Assembly: GCF_900156335.1 (NCBI RefSeq)
Contig: NZ_FTMZ01000003.1
Span: forward strand, 279,699-343,698
DNA: 64,000 nucleotides
Source: Sphaerotilus natans
GTDB taxonomy: Bacteria > Pseudomonadota > Gammaproteobacteria > Burkholderiales > Burkholderiaceae_C
Reading direction: 5' to 3'
The notes beneath the pieces were generated by a model, which saw only the letters and a program-made list of their open reading frames with translations, ran no database searches and was not told where the DNA came from. Positions 53,310-61,493 of this stretch are shown here, in pieces (positions within the stretch are counted from its first letter, which is position 1; every line of letters starts with the position of its first letter). Both the position numbers and the translations under genes were made by a program.

Positions 53310-54593
53310 TCAGACCGCGGGTCGCCGCCGCGCGGCCACCAGCGACTCCAGGCAGTGCGTGCGGATGCCGTAGAAGTCCTTGATCGCGGCGATCTGCGCG
53401 CGCACCGCCTCGGCGTGGCCGGCGGGCGTGTGGCGGCGGCGCACCGCCAGCAGCATCTTGTTCTTGTTGGTGTGCTCCAGCGAGATGAACTCGAACACCT
53501 GGGTGTCGTAGCCCTCGGCGTCGAGCAGCAGCGCGCGCAGGCCGTCGGTCACCATCTCGGCCTCCTGGCCCAGGTGCACGCCGTGCTGCAGCACCGGGCG
53601 CAGCAGCGCGGGCATCGTCATCTGCGGGCGCACCTCCTTGTGGCAGCACGGCGAGCACAGGATGACGGACGCCCCGGCGCGCAGGCCGTAGTCGATCGCG
53701 TAGTCGGTGGCGATGTCGCAGGCGTGCAGCGCGATCATCACGTCCAGGCCGGCGGGCGTGTAGTCGCGCACGTCGCCGGCGTCGAAGCGCAGGCCGTCGA
53801 GCTGGTGGCGCTGGGCGGCGGCGTTGCACAGGTCCACCAGCGGCTGGCGCAGTTCCACGCCGGTGACCTCGGCGCGGCGGCCCTGGCCGGCGAGCCAGTC
53901 GTGCACCGCGAAGGTCAGGTAGCCCTTGCCGCAGCCGAAGTCGTGCACCCGCACCGGCTCGGCCGGATCGCGCGCGTCCAGGCCGGCCTGGGCCAGCGCC
54001 GAGGAGAACACCTCGACGAAGCGGTTGATCTGGCGCCACTTGCGCGACATCGCCGGGATCAGACGCTGCTGCGCGTCGGTCACGCCCAGGTCGTGCCAGA
54101 AGGGGCGCTCCAGCGACAGCAGGCGCTGCTTCTCGCGGTTGTGGCTGTCGGCGGCCTCGTCGTCATCGGCGGCGTCCTCGTCGCCGGCGGGCGTGCTGGT
54201 GCGGCCCACGCGCAGCAGGCTGCGGTCGCGTCCGCCCTTGGTCTTGACGGTGAACTGCGCCTCCTGCGTGCGGGTGTGCAGGTGCGCGTTCTCGAAGGCG
54301 CCGGTGGCGATCAGGCCGCCCAGCAGCGCCGGCACCTCGGCCAGCGGGTGGTTCTTGGTGATGTCGCGCGTGCGGTAGCGCCAGACCAGCTGCAGATGCG
54401 GCTCGCCGCGCAGCAGCACCGGGCGCGCGAGCACCTTCTCGAGGTCGGCCTCGGGGCCACGGTAGCGGCCCAGCGTCAGGCGCACCATCTGGCGCGCCGC
54501 CAGCGCGGTGTCGATCAGGCGGAAGAAGCGCTCGCGCGCGGTCGGCTCCGGGGCGGGCTGCGGCGCGGCGCCGGCAATCAGGTCGGTGAACAT
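53310..54593 (-). CDS. SAM-dependent methyltransferase, METTL25/RRNAD1-like
   Basis: 427 residues from the ATG at 54593 (MFTDLIAGAAPQPAPEPTAR). The C-terminal half has the methyltransferase core: RVHDFGCGKGYLTFAVHDWL (motif I), EVTGVELRQPLVDLCN, ALHACDIATDYAIDYGL and LCSPCCHKEVRPQM, the last two resembling METTL25/RRNAD1-type enzymes. The N-terminal ~200 residues are a separate domain with no recognised function and an acidic linker (GDEDAADDDEAAD). Substrate unknown. It diverges from the cNMP/CBS gene with 107 bp between starts. Confidence 0.83.
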   Translation of the reverse strand: MFTDLIAGAAPQPAPEPTARERFFRLIDTALAARQMVRLTLGRYRGPEADLEKVLARPVLLRGEPHLQLVWRYRTRDITKNHPLAEVPALLGGLIATGAFENAHLHTRTQEAQFTVKTKGGRDRSLLRVGRTSTPAGDEDAADDDEAADSHNREKQRLLSLERPFWHDLGVTDAQQRLIPAMSRKWRQINRFVEVFSSALAQAGLDARDPAEPVRVHDFGCGKGYLTFAVHDWLAGQGRRAEVTGVELRQPLVDLCNAAAQRHQLDGLRFDAGDVRDYTPAGLDVMIALHACDIATDYAIDYGLRAGASVILCSPCCHKEVRPQMTMPALLRPVLQHGVHLGQEAEMVTDGLRALLLDAEGYDTQVFEFISLEHTNKNKMLLAVRRRHTPAGHAEAVRAQIAAIKDFYGIRTHCLESLVAARRRPAV

Positions 54594-54700
54594 GGGGGGA
54601 ATTGTCGGCGATGGCGACCTTGATGCGGCGCAGGCTCCGTGCAAGCCGTGCCGGACAGAATGGTCCGGCAACGACAGGCCACAAGAGGAGACATCGCCCC

Positions 54701-56548
54701 GTGCCCAGCGCCTTCAACTTCGCCGCCTCGCCCTTCGACTGCCTGGACGCCGACGAGCGCGACCGGGTGCGCCGCAGCGTCGACATCGAGTATTTCCGCG
54801 AGGGTGCGGTCATCCTGGCGCCCGGCCAGGAGCCGACCCACCTGTTCGTGCTGATCAAGGGTCACGTCCAGCAGTGGGACGGCGACGAGCAGCAGGGCAG
54901 CTACGGCCCCGACGACTGCTTCGACGGCCGCGCGCTGGTGGCCGGCCGCGCCAGCAGCCGCTTTGTCGCCGTCGAGGAGGTGGTGACCTACCGGCTCGCG
55001 AAGGAGGCGGTCTCGGCGCTGATCGCCTCGAACGTCACCTTCGGCGCGCTGCTGTTCGCCGATCTCTCCAACAAGCTCGGGGCGCTGGCCGAGCGCAGCA
55101 GCCAGCACGAGCTGCAGTCGCTGACGATGGCGCGGGTCGACCAGGCCTTCCTGCGGCCGGCGCATTTTGTCGACGGCCAGGCCTCGATCACCGAGGTCGC
55201 GCGGGTCTTCCAGACTCAGCGCACCACCAATGTGCTGGTCGACGACCGCGCGAGCGATCCGCCCCGCCTGGGCATCTTCACCGTCACCAGCCTGCCCAAG
55301 GCCATCCTGCACGGCACGCCGCTGGACCGGCTGCCGGTGCGCGAGCTGGCGAACTTCGATCTGGTGACGGTGCGCCCGGACATGCCGCTGTTCGACGCGC
55401 TGGCGCTGATGATCCGCCACCGCATCCACCGCCTGGTGGTGGCCGAGGGCGAGGGGTCCGAGCGGCGCATCGTCGGCTTCCTGCAGCAGCTCGACCTGCT
55501 GAGCTATCTCTCCAACCACTCCTACCTGATCACGCTGCAGATGCTGCAGGCCGAGAGCCTCGATACGCTGAAGGAGGCAGCCGGCCAGATCACCCGGCTG
55601 ATCGGGGTGCTGCACCGCAGCGGCACCCGGGTCGGCATGATCGCGCGGCTGGTGCAGGAGCTCAACGCGACGCTGTTCGAGCGCGCCTGGCAGCTGATCG
55701 CGCCGCCGGAGCTGATCGCCAACAGCTGCCTGTTCGTCATGGGCAGCGAGGGCCGCGGCGAGCAGCTGCTCAAGACCGACCAGGACAACGGCCTGGTGCT
55801 GCGCCAGGGCTGGACGCCACCGCCGGAGCTGGATCTCGCGGCCGTCTGCGCGCGCTTCTCGGCCGCGCTGGCCGACTTCGGCTATCCGCCCTGCGCCGGC
55901 GGCATCATGATCAGCAATTCCGAGTGGCGCGACGACGAGCAGGCCTTCGCGCGGCGGGTGCGGCGCTGGCTGCTCGAGCCCACGCCCGACCACCTGATGG
56001 CGCTGGCGATCTTTCTCGACGCCCACCCGGTCAGCGGAGATGCGGCGCTGCTGCACGGCCTGCGCGAGCAGGTCTGGGCCTTCGCCAGCGACAACGCCGG
56101 CGTGCTGGCGCGCTTTGCCGGCGCGGTCGAGGCCTTCGCGCAGCACGGCAGCGGCTGGTGGAGCCGCATCCTCGGCCTGGGCGAGGGCGCGCGCGAGCAG
56201 CTCGACCTGAAGAAGGCCGGCATCTTCCCGCTGGTGCACGGCGTGCGCAGCCTGGCCTTCGAGCACCGCCTGGCCGAGACCGGCACGGTGGCGCGCATCG
56301 AGGCGCTGATGGCCGGCGGCCACCTCGAGTCCCGGCTGGGTGCCGAGCTGATCGAGAGCCTTCATTTCTTCATGGACCTGAAGCTCAAGGCCGGACTGCA
56401 GGCGATCGAGCAGGGCCGCGCGGCCGGCTCCGGCATCGCGGTCGAGCGGCTCGGCAGCCTGGACCGCGATCTGCTGAAGGACACGCTGGCGGTGGTCAAG
56501 CGCTTCCGTGTCCACCTGCATCACCACTACCGCCTGGAGATGCTGTGA
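54701..56548 (+). CDS. cNMP-binding, CBS and DUF294 nucleotidyltransferase-like protein
   Basis: About 615 residues. The GTG at 54701 is chosen because GAGGAG lies ten bases before it; upstream in-frame ATGs lack a site. Domains in order: cyclic-nucleotide-binding fold (about 20-115, EGAVILAPGQEPTHLFVLIK), two CBS motifs (about 150-270, IRHRIHRLVVAEGEG), a nucleotidyltransferase-like DUF294 domain (GSEGRGEQLLKTDQDNGLVL, about 347-366) and a C-terminal helical substrate-binding part (from about 475). Likely a regulatory nucleotidylyltransferase sensing nucleotides. It is translationally coupled to the exonuclease (TGATG) downstream. Confidence 0.88.
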   Translation: MPSAFNFAASPFDCLDADERDRVRRSVDIEYFREGAVILAPGQEPTHLFVLIKGHVQQWDGDEQQGSYGPDDCFDGRALVAGRASSRFVAVEEVVTYRLAKEAVSALIASNVTFGALLFADLSNKLGALAERSSQHELQSLTMARVDQAFLRPAHFVDGQASITEVARVFQTQRTTNVLVDDRASDPPRLGIFTVTSLPKAILHGTPLDRLPVRELANFDLVTVRPDMPLFDALALMIRHRIHRLVVAEGEGSERRIVGFLQQLDLLSYLSNHSYLITLQMLQAESLDTLKEAAGQITRLIGVLHRSGTRVGMIARLVQELNATLFERAWQLIAPPELIANSCLFVMGSEGRGEQLLKTDQDNGLVLRQGWTPPPELDLAAVCARFSAALADFGYPPCAGGIMISNSEWRDDEQAFARRVRRWLLEPTPDHLMALAIFLDAHPVSGDAALLHGLREQVWAFASDNAGVLARFAGAVEAFAQHGSGWWSRILGLGEGAREQLDLKKAGIFPLVHGVRSLAFEHRLAETGTVARIEALMAGGHLESRLGAELIESLHFFMDLKLKAGLQAIEQGRAAGSGIAVERLGSLDRDLLKDTLAVVKRFRVHLHHHYRLEML

Positions 56549-57204
56549 TGCTGCCCGACCTGATGGGGCGCGGCTGGCGCCAGCTCTCGCGCGAATGGCA
56601 GCGCCGTCGCCTGCGCGATCCGGCGCTGGCCTTTCTCTACGAGAGCGCGCCGCCGCAGGAATGGGTCTCGATCGACTGCGAGACCACCGGGCTGGACCGG
56701 CGCCGCGACGAGATCATCTCGATCGGCGCGGTGCGCATCGTCGGCGACCGGCTGATGACCAGCGAGGCGCTGTCGCTGCTGGTGCGCCCGAGCCGGGCGA
56801 TCTCGGCCGACAGCGTGCGGGTGCACCGGCTGCGCGAGCGCGATGTCGCGCAGGGGCTGGCGCCCGAGGAGGCGATGCATCGGCTGCTGCGCTTCATCGG
56901 GGCGCGGCCGCTGGTGGGCTACTACCTGGAGTTCGATGTGGCGATGCTCGAGCGCATCCTGCTGCCGATGGCCGGCGTGCCGCTGCCGCAGCAGCGCATC
57001 GAGGTCTCGGCGCTCTACCACGACTTCAAGTTCCGCCAGCTGCGCGGCCATGAGCAGGACCGCAACATCGACCTGCGCTTCGACACGCTGATGCGCGACC
57101 TGGGCCTGCCGCAGCGCGACGCCCATGACGCGCTCAACGATGCGGTGATGGCCGGGCTGGCCTTCGTCAAGCTGCGCCATCTGGTCGGCGTCAGTCCGGC
57201 TTGA
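56548..57204 (+). CDS. DnaQ-like 3'-5' exonuclease (DEDDh)
   Basis: 218 residues starting at the ATG that shares a base with the preceding stop (TGATG). Exonuclease residues follow the DEDDh order: WVSIDCETTGLDRRRDEIIS (motif I), LVGYYLEFDVAML (motif II) and QRDAHDALNDAVMAG (motif III with His). It resembles DNA polymerase III epsilon but lacks its C-terminal polymerase-binding tail. This exonuclease behind a cNMP/CBS/DUF294 gene is a pair I know from other proteobacteria, often near acetate-type solute symporters; actP lies 4 kb away here. Confidence 0.9.
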   Translation: MLPDLMGRGWRQLSREWQRRRLRDPALAFLYESAPPQEWVSIDCETTGLDRRRDEIISIGAVRIVGDRLMTSEALSLLVRPSRAISADSVRVHRLRERDVAQGLAPEEAMHRLLRFIGARPLVGYYLEFDVAMLERILLPMAGVPLPQQRIEVSALYHDFKFRQLRGHEQDRNIDLRFDTLMRDLGLPQRDAHDALNDAVMAGLAFVKLRHLVGVSPA

Positions 57205-58183
57205 TCTTCGCGCGGGCGATCACCGGCTTCCAGCGCTTCTGCTCGGCCTCGATGAACTTCGCGTAATCGGCCGAGCTGCTGCCGACGGCGATCGCGGCGT
57301 CATGGGCCAGACGCTCCAGCGTCGCGGGCTCGCGCACCGCCTTGGCTGCGGCTGCGGCCAGGCGATCGATGGCCGGCTGCGGCAGGTTGGCTGGCGCGTT
57401 CAGGCCGTACCACTGCGTCATCTCGAAGCCGGGGAAGCCCTGCTCGGCCACCGTGGGCACGTCGGGCAGCTGCGCGATGCGCTGGGTGGTGCCGGTGGCG
57501 ATGCAGCGCAGCTTGCCGGCGCGGATGAACTGCAGCACCGCCGCCGCGCCGATGGACGCCGCGTCGAGCCGCCCGGCGATCAGGTCGGTCAGCATCGGGC
57601 CGGTGCCGCGGTAGGGCACATGGGTGATGAAGGTGTTTGAAGTCATCTTCAGGTACTCCATCGCCAGGTGGCCGGCGCTGCCGTTGCCCGCCGAGCCGTA
57701 GTTCAGCCGGCCGGGGTTCTTCTTGGCGTGCGCGATGAACTCGGTCATGTTGCGCACCGGCAGGTCCGGGTGCACCAGGTAGAGGCTGGGCACCTTGGCC
57801 AGCAGCGAGACCGGGCGGAAGTCGCGCGCCAGGTCGTAGGGCAGCTTGTCGAAGATGTAGGGATTGACCGCCATCGTGCCGATGTGGCCGAGGATGATCG
57901 TGTGCTGGTCGTCGGCGCGGGCGACCTCGCCCATGGCCACGTTGCCGGCGCCGCCGGGCCGGTTGTCGACGAAGACCGACTGGCCGAGGATCTTCTGCAT
58001 CTCCGCGGCGGTGGCGCGGGCGATGATCTCCGAGCTGCCGCCGGGGGCGAAGGGCACGACGAAGCGGATCGCCTTGTTCGGCCAGGCAGACTGCGCGCGC
58101 AGCGAGGCGGGCAGGGCCAGCGCGCCGGCGGCGGCCGTGCCCAGGCGCAGCAGCGCGCGGCGGTCGATCGGGGAGGAAGTCAT
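57191..58183 (-). CDS. Bug/TctC-family periplasmic solute receptor
   Basis: Extracytoplasmic receptor of the tripartite tricarboxylate transporter type, much expanded in betaproteobacteria. 330 residues with a Tat-like signal (DRRALLRLGTAAAGALALPA) and family segments IRFVVPFAPGGSSEIIAR, FVDNRPGGAGNVAMGEVARA, NYGSAGNGSAGHLAMEYL and VPTVAEQGFPGFEMTQWYG. No TctA/TctB membrane genes are in the window. It diverges from the tctD-like operon across a 143-bp control region. Ligand unknown. The last 14 bp overlap the convergent exonuclease. Confidence 0.93.
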   Translation of the reverse strand: MTSSPIDRRALLRLGTAAAGALALPASLRAQSAWPNKAIRFVVPFAPGGSSEIIARATAAEMQKILGQSVFVDNRPGGAGNVAMGEVARADDQHTIILGHIGTMAVNPYIFDKLPYDLARDFRPVSLLAKVPSLYLVHPDLPVRNMTEFIAHAKKNPGRLNYGSAGNGSAGHLAMEYLKMTSNTFITHVPYRGTGPMLTDLIAGRLDAASIGAAAVLQFIRAGKLRCIATGTTQRIAQLPDVPTVAEQGFPGFEMTQWYGLNAPANLPQPAIDRLAAAAAKAVREPATLERLAHDAAIAVGSSSADYAKFIEAEQKRWKPVIARAKIKPD

Positions 58184-58206
58184 CGGGCAGTCTCCGGTGC
58201 GGTGTT

Positions 58207-58272
58207 CTGAAAGGTTCGGGGGAACGTGGCCGGGGATGCTGCCGCAGCCGACCTCTCAGCCACCTTTCAGCC
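58207..58272. promoter_or_regulatory. Candidate response-regulator binding region between divergent tct-like genes
   Basis: ACCTCTCAGCC (58251-58261) and ACCTTTCAGCC (58262-58272) are adjacent 11-bp direct repeats differing at one base, and a further CAGCC lies 12 bp upstream (58245-58249). CTGAAAGGT at 58207-58215 is an exact inverted copy of ACCTTTCAG (58262-58270). An 11-bp period fits an OmpR-family regulator such as the TctD-like protein encoded next door, and both divergent genes could be controlled. Confidence 0.55.
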
Positions 58273-58313
58273 GCGGGGGGCTGACCCGGATCGGCGCGGC
58301 GCGCGGCCCCGCC

Positions 58314-58319
58314 GATAAT
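58314..58319 (+). promoter_or_regulatory. Candidate -10 for the tctD-like operon
   Basis: GATAAT followed by CCGGCCG and the ATG at 58327; the seven-base distance would start the mRNA at or next to the start codon. The -35 is weak, as expected for an activated promoter. Confidence 0.4.
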
Positions 58320-58326
58320 CCGGCCG

Positions 58327-59034
58327 ATGCACATCCTGCTGGCCGAAGACGAACACGGGCTGGGCGAGTGGCTCTCGCGGGCGCTGGCGCAGTCGGGCTT
58401 TCGCGTCGACTGGGTCGACGACGGGCGGCTGGCCGAGCGCGCCGCGCTGGGCGGCGACCACGACGCGCTGGTGCTCGACCTGGGCCTGCCCGGCCGCGAT
58501 GGCCACGAGGTGCTGCGCCGGCTGCGCGCGGCCGGAGCCACGCTGCCGGTGCTGGTGCTGACCGCGCGCGACTCGCTGGCCGAGCGGGTCGGCACGCTGC
58601 ACGAGGGCGCCGACGACTTCCTGCCCAAGCCCTTCGCGCTGGCCGAGCTGGAGGCGCGGCTGGGCGCGCTGATCCGGCGCTCGCGCGGGCGGGCGCAACC
58701 GCGCCTGGCCTGCGGGCCGCTGCAGTTCGACACCGCCAGTCGCCAGTTCACCCTCGCCGGCGAGGTGCTGGCGCTGTCGCCGCGCGAGCACGGCCTGCTG
58801 CGGGCGCTGATCGTGCGCAGCGGCGAGCCCATGGGCCGCGCGCAGCTGCTCGAGCGCGTCTTCGGCGACGAGGAGGATGTGCAGCCGGCCGCGCTCGACG
58901 TGCTGATGCACCGGCTGCGCCGCCGGCTGGAGGGCTCGGGCGTGCACATCCGCACCTACCGCGGCCTGGGCCATGCGCTGGAGCCGGAGCCGCAGGCGGG
59001 CGCAGTGCCCGGGGGCGGCGGTGCTGCGCTCTGA
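58327..59034 (+). CDS. Response regulator, TctD-like
   Basis: 235 residues: receiver with EDE (LLAEDEHGLGEWLSR), phospho-acceptor Asp in ALVLDLGLPGRDGHE and Lys in FLPKPFALAEL; winged helix with AALDVLMHRLRRRLEG and IRTYRGLGHALEPEP. First gene of a tight three-gene unit; its end overlaps the kinase start by 14 bp. Confidence 0.93.
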   Translation: MHILLAEDEHGLGEWLSRALAQSGFRVDWVDDGRLAERAALGGDHDALVLDLGLPGRDGHEVLRRLRAAGATLPVLVLTARDSLAERVGTLHEGADDFLPKPFALAELEARLGALIRRSRGRAQPRLACGPLQFDTASRQFTLAGEVLALSPREHGLLRALIVRSGEPMGRAQLLERVFGDEEDVQPAALDVLMHRLRRRLEGSGVHIRTYRGLGHALEPEPQAGAVPGGGGAAL

Positions 59035-60406
59035 CGCGACGCTGCGCGCGCGGCTGCTGGGCTGGCTGCTGCCGGGCGTGGCGCTGGTGCTGGCCGCGAG
59101 TCTCGCCTTCACCCGCCAGGAGGCCGAGCAGGCCGCCGACGCCGCCTACGACCGCTCGCTGCTGGGCGCGATCAAGGGGCTGGATCTGAATGTCTCGACC
59201 GCCTCGGGCGGCCTGGCGGTCGAGCAGCCCTATGCGCTGTTCGAGTTCTTCCAGCTCGCCGGCAACGGGCCGGTGCATTTCCGCGTCGCCACCGACGACG
59301 GACAGGTCGAGATCGGCACGCCGGAGCTGCCGCTGCCGCCGCGCCCGCTGCGCGCCGGCGAGCCGCAGTTCTACGACGCCGAGCATTTCGGCGAGCCGGT
59401 GCGCGTGGGCGCCTATCTGCGCGCGTTGGACCGGCCGGTGGGCGGCGCGCGCCAGGTGGTGATCCAGGTGGCCGAGGGCGTGCAGGCGCGCGAGCGCTTC
59501 ACCCGCACCTTCGTGCGCCAGGCGCTGTGGCGCGACGCCTCGCTGCTCGGGCTGCTGGCGCTGGCGGTGGCGGGCGTGTCGGCCTGGGCGCTGCGGCCGG
59601 TGCGCCGGCTGGCCGAGGCGGTGCGCGCGCGCTCGCCCGATGACCTGCAGCCGCTGCGCGAGGCCGAGCTGCCCGCCGACCTGCGCCCGCTGGTCGAGGC
59701 GATCAACCGCCAGCTCGAACGCAGCGCCGGGCTGCTGGCGCAGCGCCGCCAGTTCGTCGATGACGCCTCGCACCAGCTGCGCACGCCGCTGACGACGCTG
59801 CGCGCCCAGCTCGACTACCTGCGCCGCGAGGCCGATCCGGCCCGGCGCGAGGAGGCGCTGCAGGCGCTGTCGCTGGAGCTCGATCTCGCGACGCGGGCCA
59901 CCGGCCAGCTGCTGGCGCTGGCGCGTGCGGATGCCGGCGAGGTGGGCGGCGCGGCCTTCGATCCGGCCGAGCTGGCGCGCGAGGTGGCGCTGGCGCTGCT
60001 GCCGCTGGCGCGCGAGCGCGGCGTCGATCTCGGCGCCGACGCGCCCGAGACGCTGCCGGCCGTGTGCGGCGACCGGCTGCTGCTGCGCGAGGCGCTGATG
60101 AACCTGGCGCACAACGCGCTGGTGCATGGGCGCGCGGGCGGCCGCGTCACCGTGGAGGCCGGCCTCGAGCACGGCGCGGGCCCGGCCTGGCTCGGCGTGC
60201 GCGATGACGGCCCCGGCCTGGATCCCGAGGTCCGCGCGCGGCTGGGCGAGCGCTTCGTGCGCGGGCGTGGCAGCCGGGGCTCGGGCCTGGGCCTGTCGAT
60301 CGCCGCGGCGGTGGCCCGGCGCCATCACGGTCGGCTGGAGACCGGGCCGGGCGAGGGTGGGTCGGGCCTGGCGGTCCGGCTGGTCTGGCCGCAGGGGCGG
60401 GCATGA
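59021..60406 (+). CDS. Sensor histidine kinase, TctE-like
   Basis: About 461 residues from the GTG at 59021 (VLRSDATLRARLLGWLLPGV), chosen because the first membrane segment starts there. TM1 about 8-28, periplasmic 2CSK-N sensor domain, TM2 about 170-190, His box FVDDASHQLRTPLTTLRAQ, ATPase boxes LMNLAHNALVHG, VRDDGPGLDP and GSGLGLSIAAAVA. The stop overlaps the next ATG by 4 bp. Confidence 0.93.
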   Translation: MLRSDATLRARLLGWLLPGVALVLAASLAFTRQEAEQAADAAYDRSLLGAIKGLDLNVSTASGGLAVEQPYALFEFFQLAGNGPVHFRVATDDGQVEIGTPELPLPPRPLRAGEPQFYDAEHFGEPVRVGAYLRALDRPVGGARQVVIQVAEGVQARERFTRTFVRQALWRDASLLGLLALAVAGVSAWALRPVRRLAEAVRARSPDDLQPLREAELPADLRPLVEAINRQLERSAGLLAQRRQFVDDASHQLRTPLTTLRAQLDYLRREADPARREEALQALSLELDLATRATGQLLALARADAGEVGGAAFDPAELAREVALALLPLARERGVDLGADAPETLPAVCGDRLLLREALMNLAHNALVHGRAGGRVTVEAGLEHGAGPAWLGVRDDGPGLDPEVRARLGERFVRGRGSRGSGLGLSIAAAVARRHHGRLETGPGEGGSGLAVRLVWPQGRA

Positions 60407-61392
60407 GGGCCCTGATCGGTCTGCGGGCGCTGTCGCTGGGGGTCGCGCTGATGCTGCACGGCCCCCTTCGGGCGGCGGCGCCGATCGAGCGCTGCGTCGC
60501 GCCGGCGCAGCCCGGCGGCGGCTTCGAGCTGACCTGCCTGCTGCTGCGCGAGGCGCTGGCGCAGCCGGGCGAGCCGCCGCTGCCGCTGCTGCACCAGCCC
60601 GGCGGCATCGGCGCGCTGGTCTACGACGAGGTGGTGCGCGGTCGCCGCCCGCCCGGCGCCGAGGCGGTGGCCTTCTCCACCGGCACGCTGCTGAATCTGG
60701 CGCAGGGGCGCTTCGGGCGGCACGGACCGGACGAGGTGCGCTGGCTGATGCCGCTGGCGCTCGACCATGGCGTGGTCGTCGTGCACCGCGACGCGCCCTG
60801 GCGCGACCTGCCCGCGCTGCTGCGGGCCTGGCGCGAGCAGCCGGCGGCGCTCGCCTTCGGGGCCGGCGGCACGATCGGCAGCCAGGACTGGATGAAGGCG
60901 GCGCTGCTGGCCCGGGCGGCCGGGCTGGGACCGCGTGCGCTGCGGCTGGTCGCCTTCGAGGGCGGGGGCGACGCGATGCGGGCGCTGACCGGCCGCCATG
61001 TGCAGGTGCTGGCGGGCGATGCGGCCGAGGTGGTGCATCAATTGCGCCAGGGCGCGCCGCTGCGGGTGCTGGCGGTGCTGGCGCCGCAGCGTCTGGACGG
61101 CGTGCTGGCGGGCGTGCCGACCGCGCGCGAGCAGGGCGCGGATCTGATCTGGCCGATCCTGCGCGGGGTCTATGTCGCGCGTGATCTGCCGCAGGCCGAC
61201 GAGCTGGCGCGTCGCCTGGACCTGGCGCGCCGGCAGCCGGGCTGGCTGGCCACGCTGCGCCGGCTGGGCTTGTCGCTGCCGCCGCCTCCCGTGGCGGGCC
61301 ACGACGACGATCCGCAGCAGCGCGTGCACGCGGAGATCGATCGGCTGCGCCAGGCGCTCGATCAGCTCCGTCGCCCGCCCGAGGCCCGTTGA
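60403..61392 (+). CDS. TctC-like periplasmic receptor, probable sensory partner of the kinase
   Basis: 329 residues with a Sec signal (about 1-25, ending LRAAAPIERC). Family features are weaker than in the other receptor but present: RCVAPAQPGGGFELTCLLLR, HQPGGIGALVYDEVV, LAFGAGGTIGSQDWMKAALL and IWPILRGVYVARDLPQADEL. It is coupled to the kinase by a 4-bp overlap, and no transport genes follow, so it probably presents a carboxylate to the sensor rather than to a permease. The last 30 residues are charged and may be coiled. Confidence 0.85.
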   Translation: MRALIGLRALSLGVALMLHGPLRAAAPIERCVAPAQPGGGFELTCLLLREALAQPGEPPLPLLHQPGGIGALVYDEVVRGRRPPGAEAVAFSTGTLLNLAQGRFGRHGPDEVRWLMPLALDHGVVVVHRDAPWRDLPALLRAWREQPAALAFGAGGTIGSQDWMKAALLARAAGLGPRALRLVAFEGGGDAMRALTGRHVQVLAGDAAEVVHQLRQGAPLRVLAVLAPQRLDGVLAGVPTAREQGADLIWPILRGVYVARDLPQADELARRLDLARRQPGWLATLRRLGLSLPPPPVAGHDDDPQQRVHAEIDRLRQALDQLRRPPEAR

Positions 61393-61415
61393 GGCGCTGA
61401 TTTCGCCCCAAACGA

Positions 61416-61441
61416 CGACACCCGGCGCGAGCCGGGTGTCG
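61416..61441. terminator. Hairpin between the tct-like operon and actP
   Basis: CGACACCCGGC / GCCGGGTGTCG, 11-bp perfect arms around GCGA, lies between two converging transcripts. No T-run follows on either strand, so termination is likely but unproven. Confidence 0.6.
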
Positions 61442-61493
61442 TGGGGAGCCGGACCGGAAATCCGCAGACCTCCGGCCGGTCAGTTCGTGGCGA

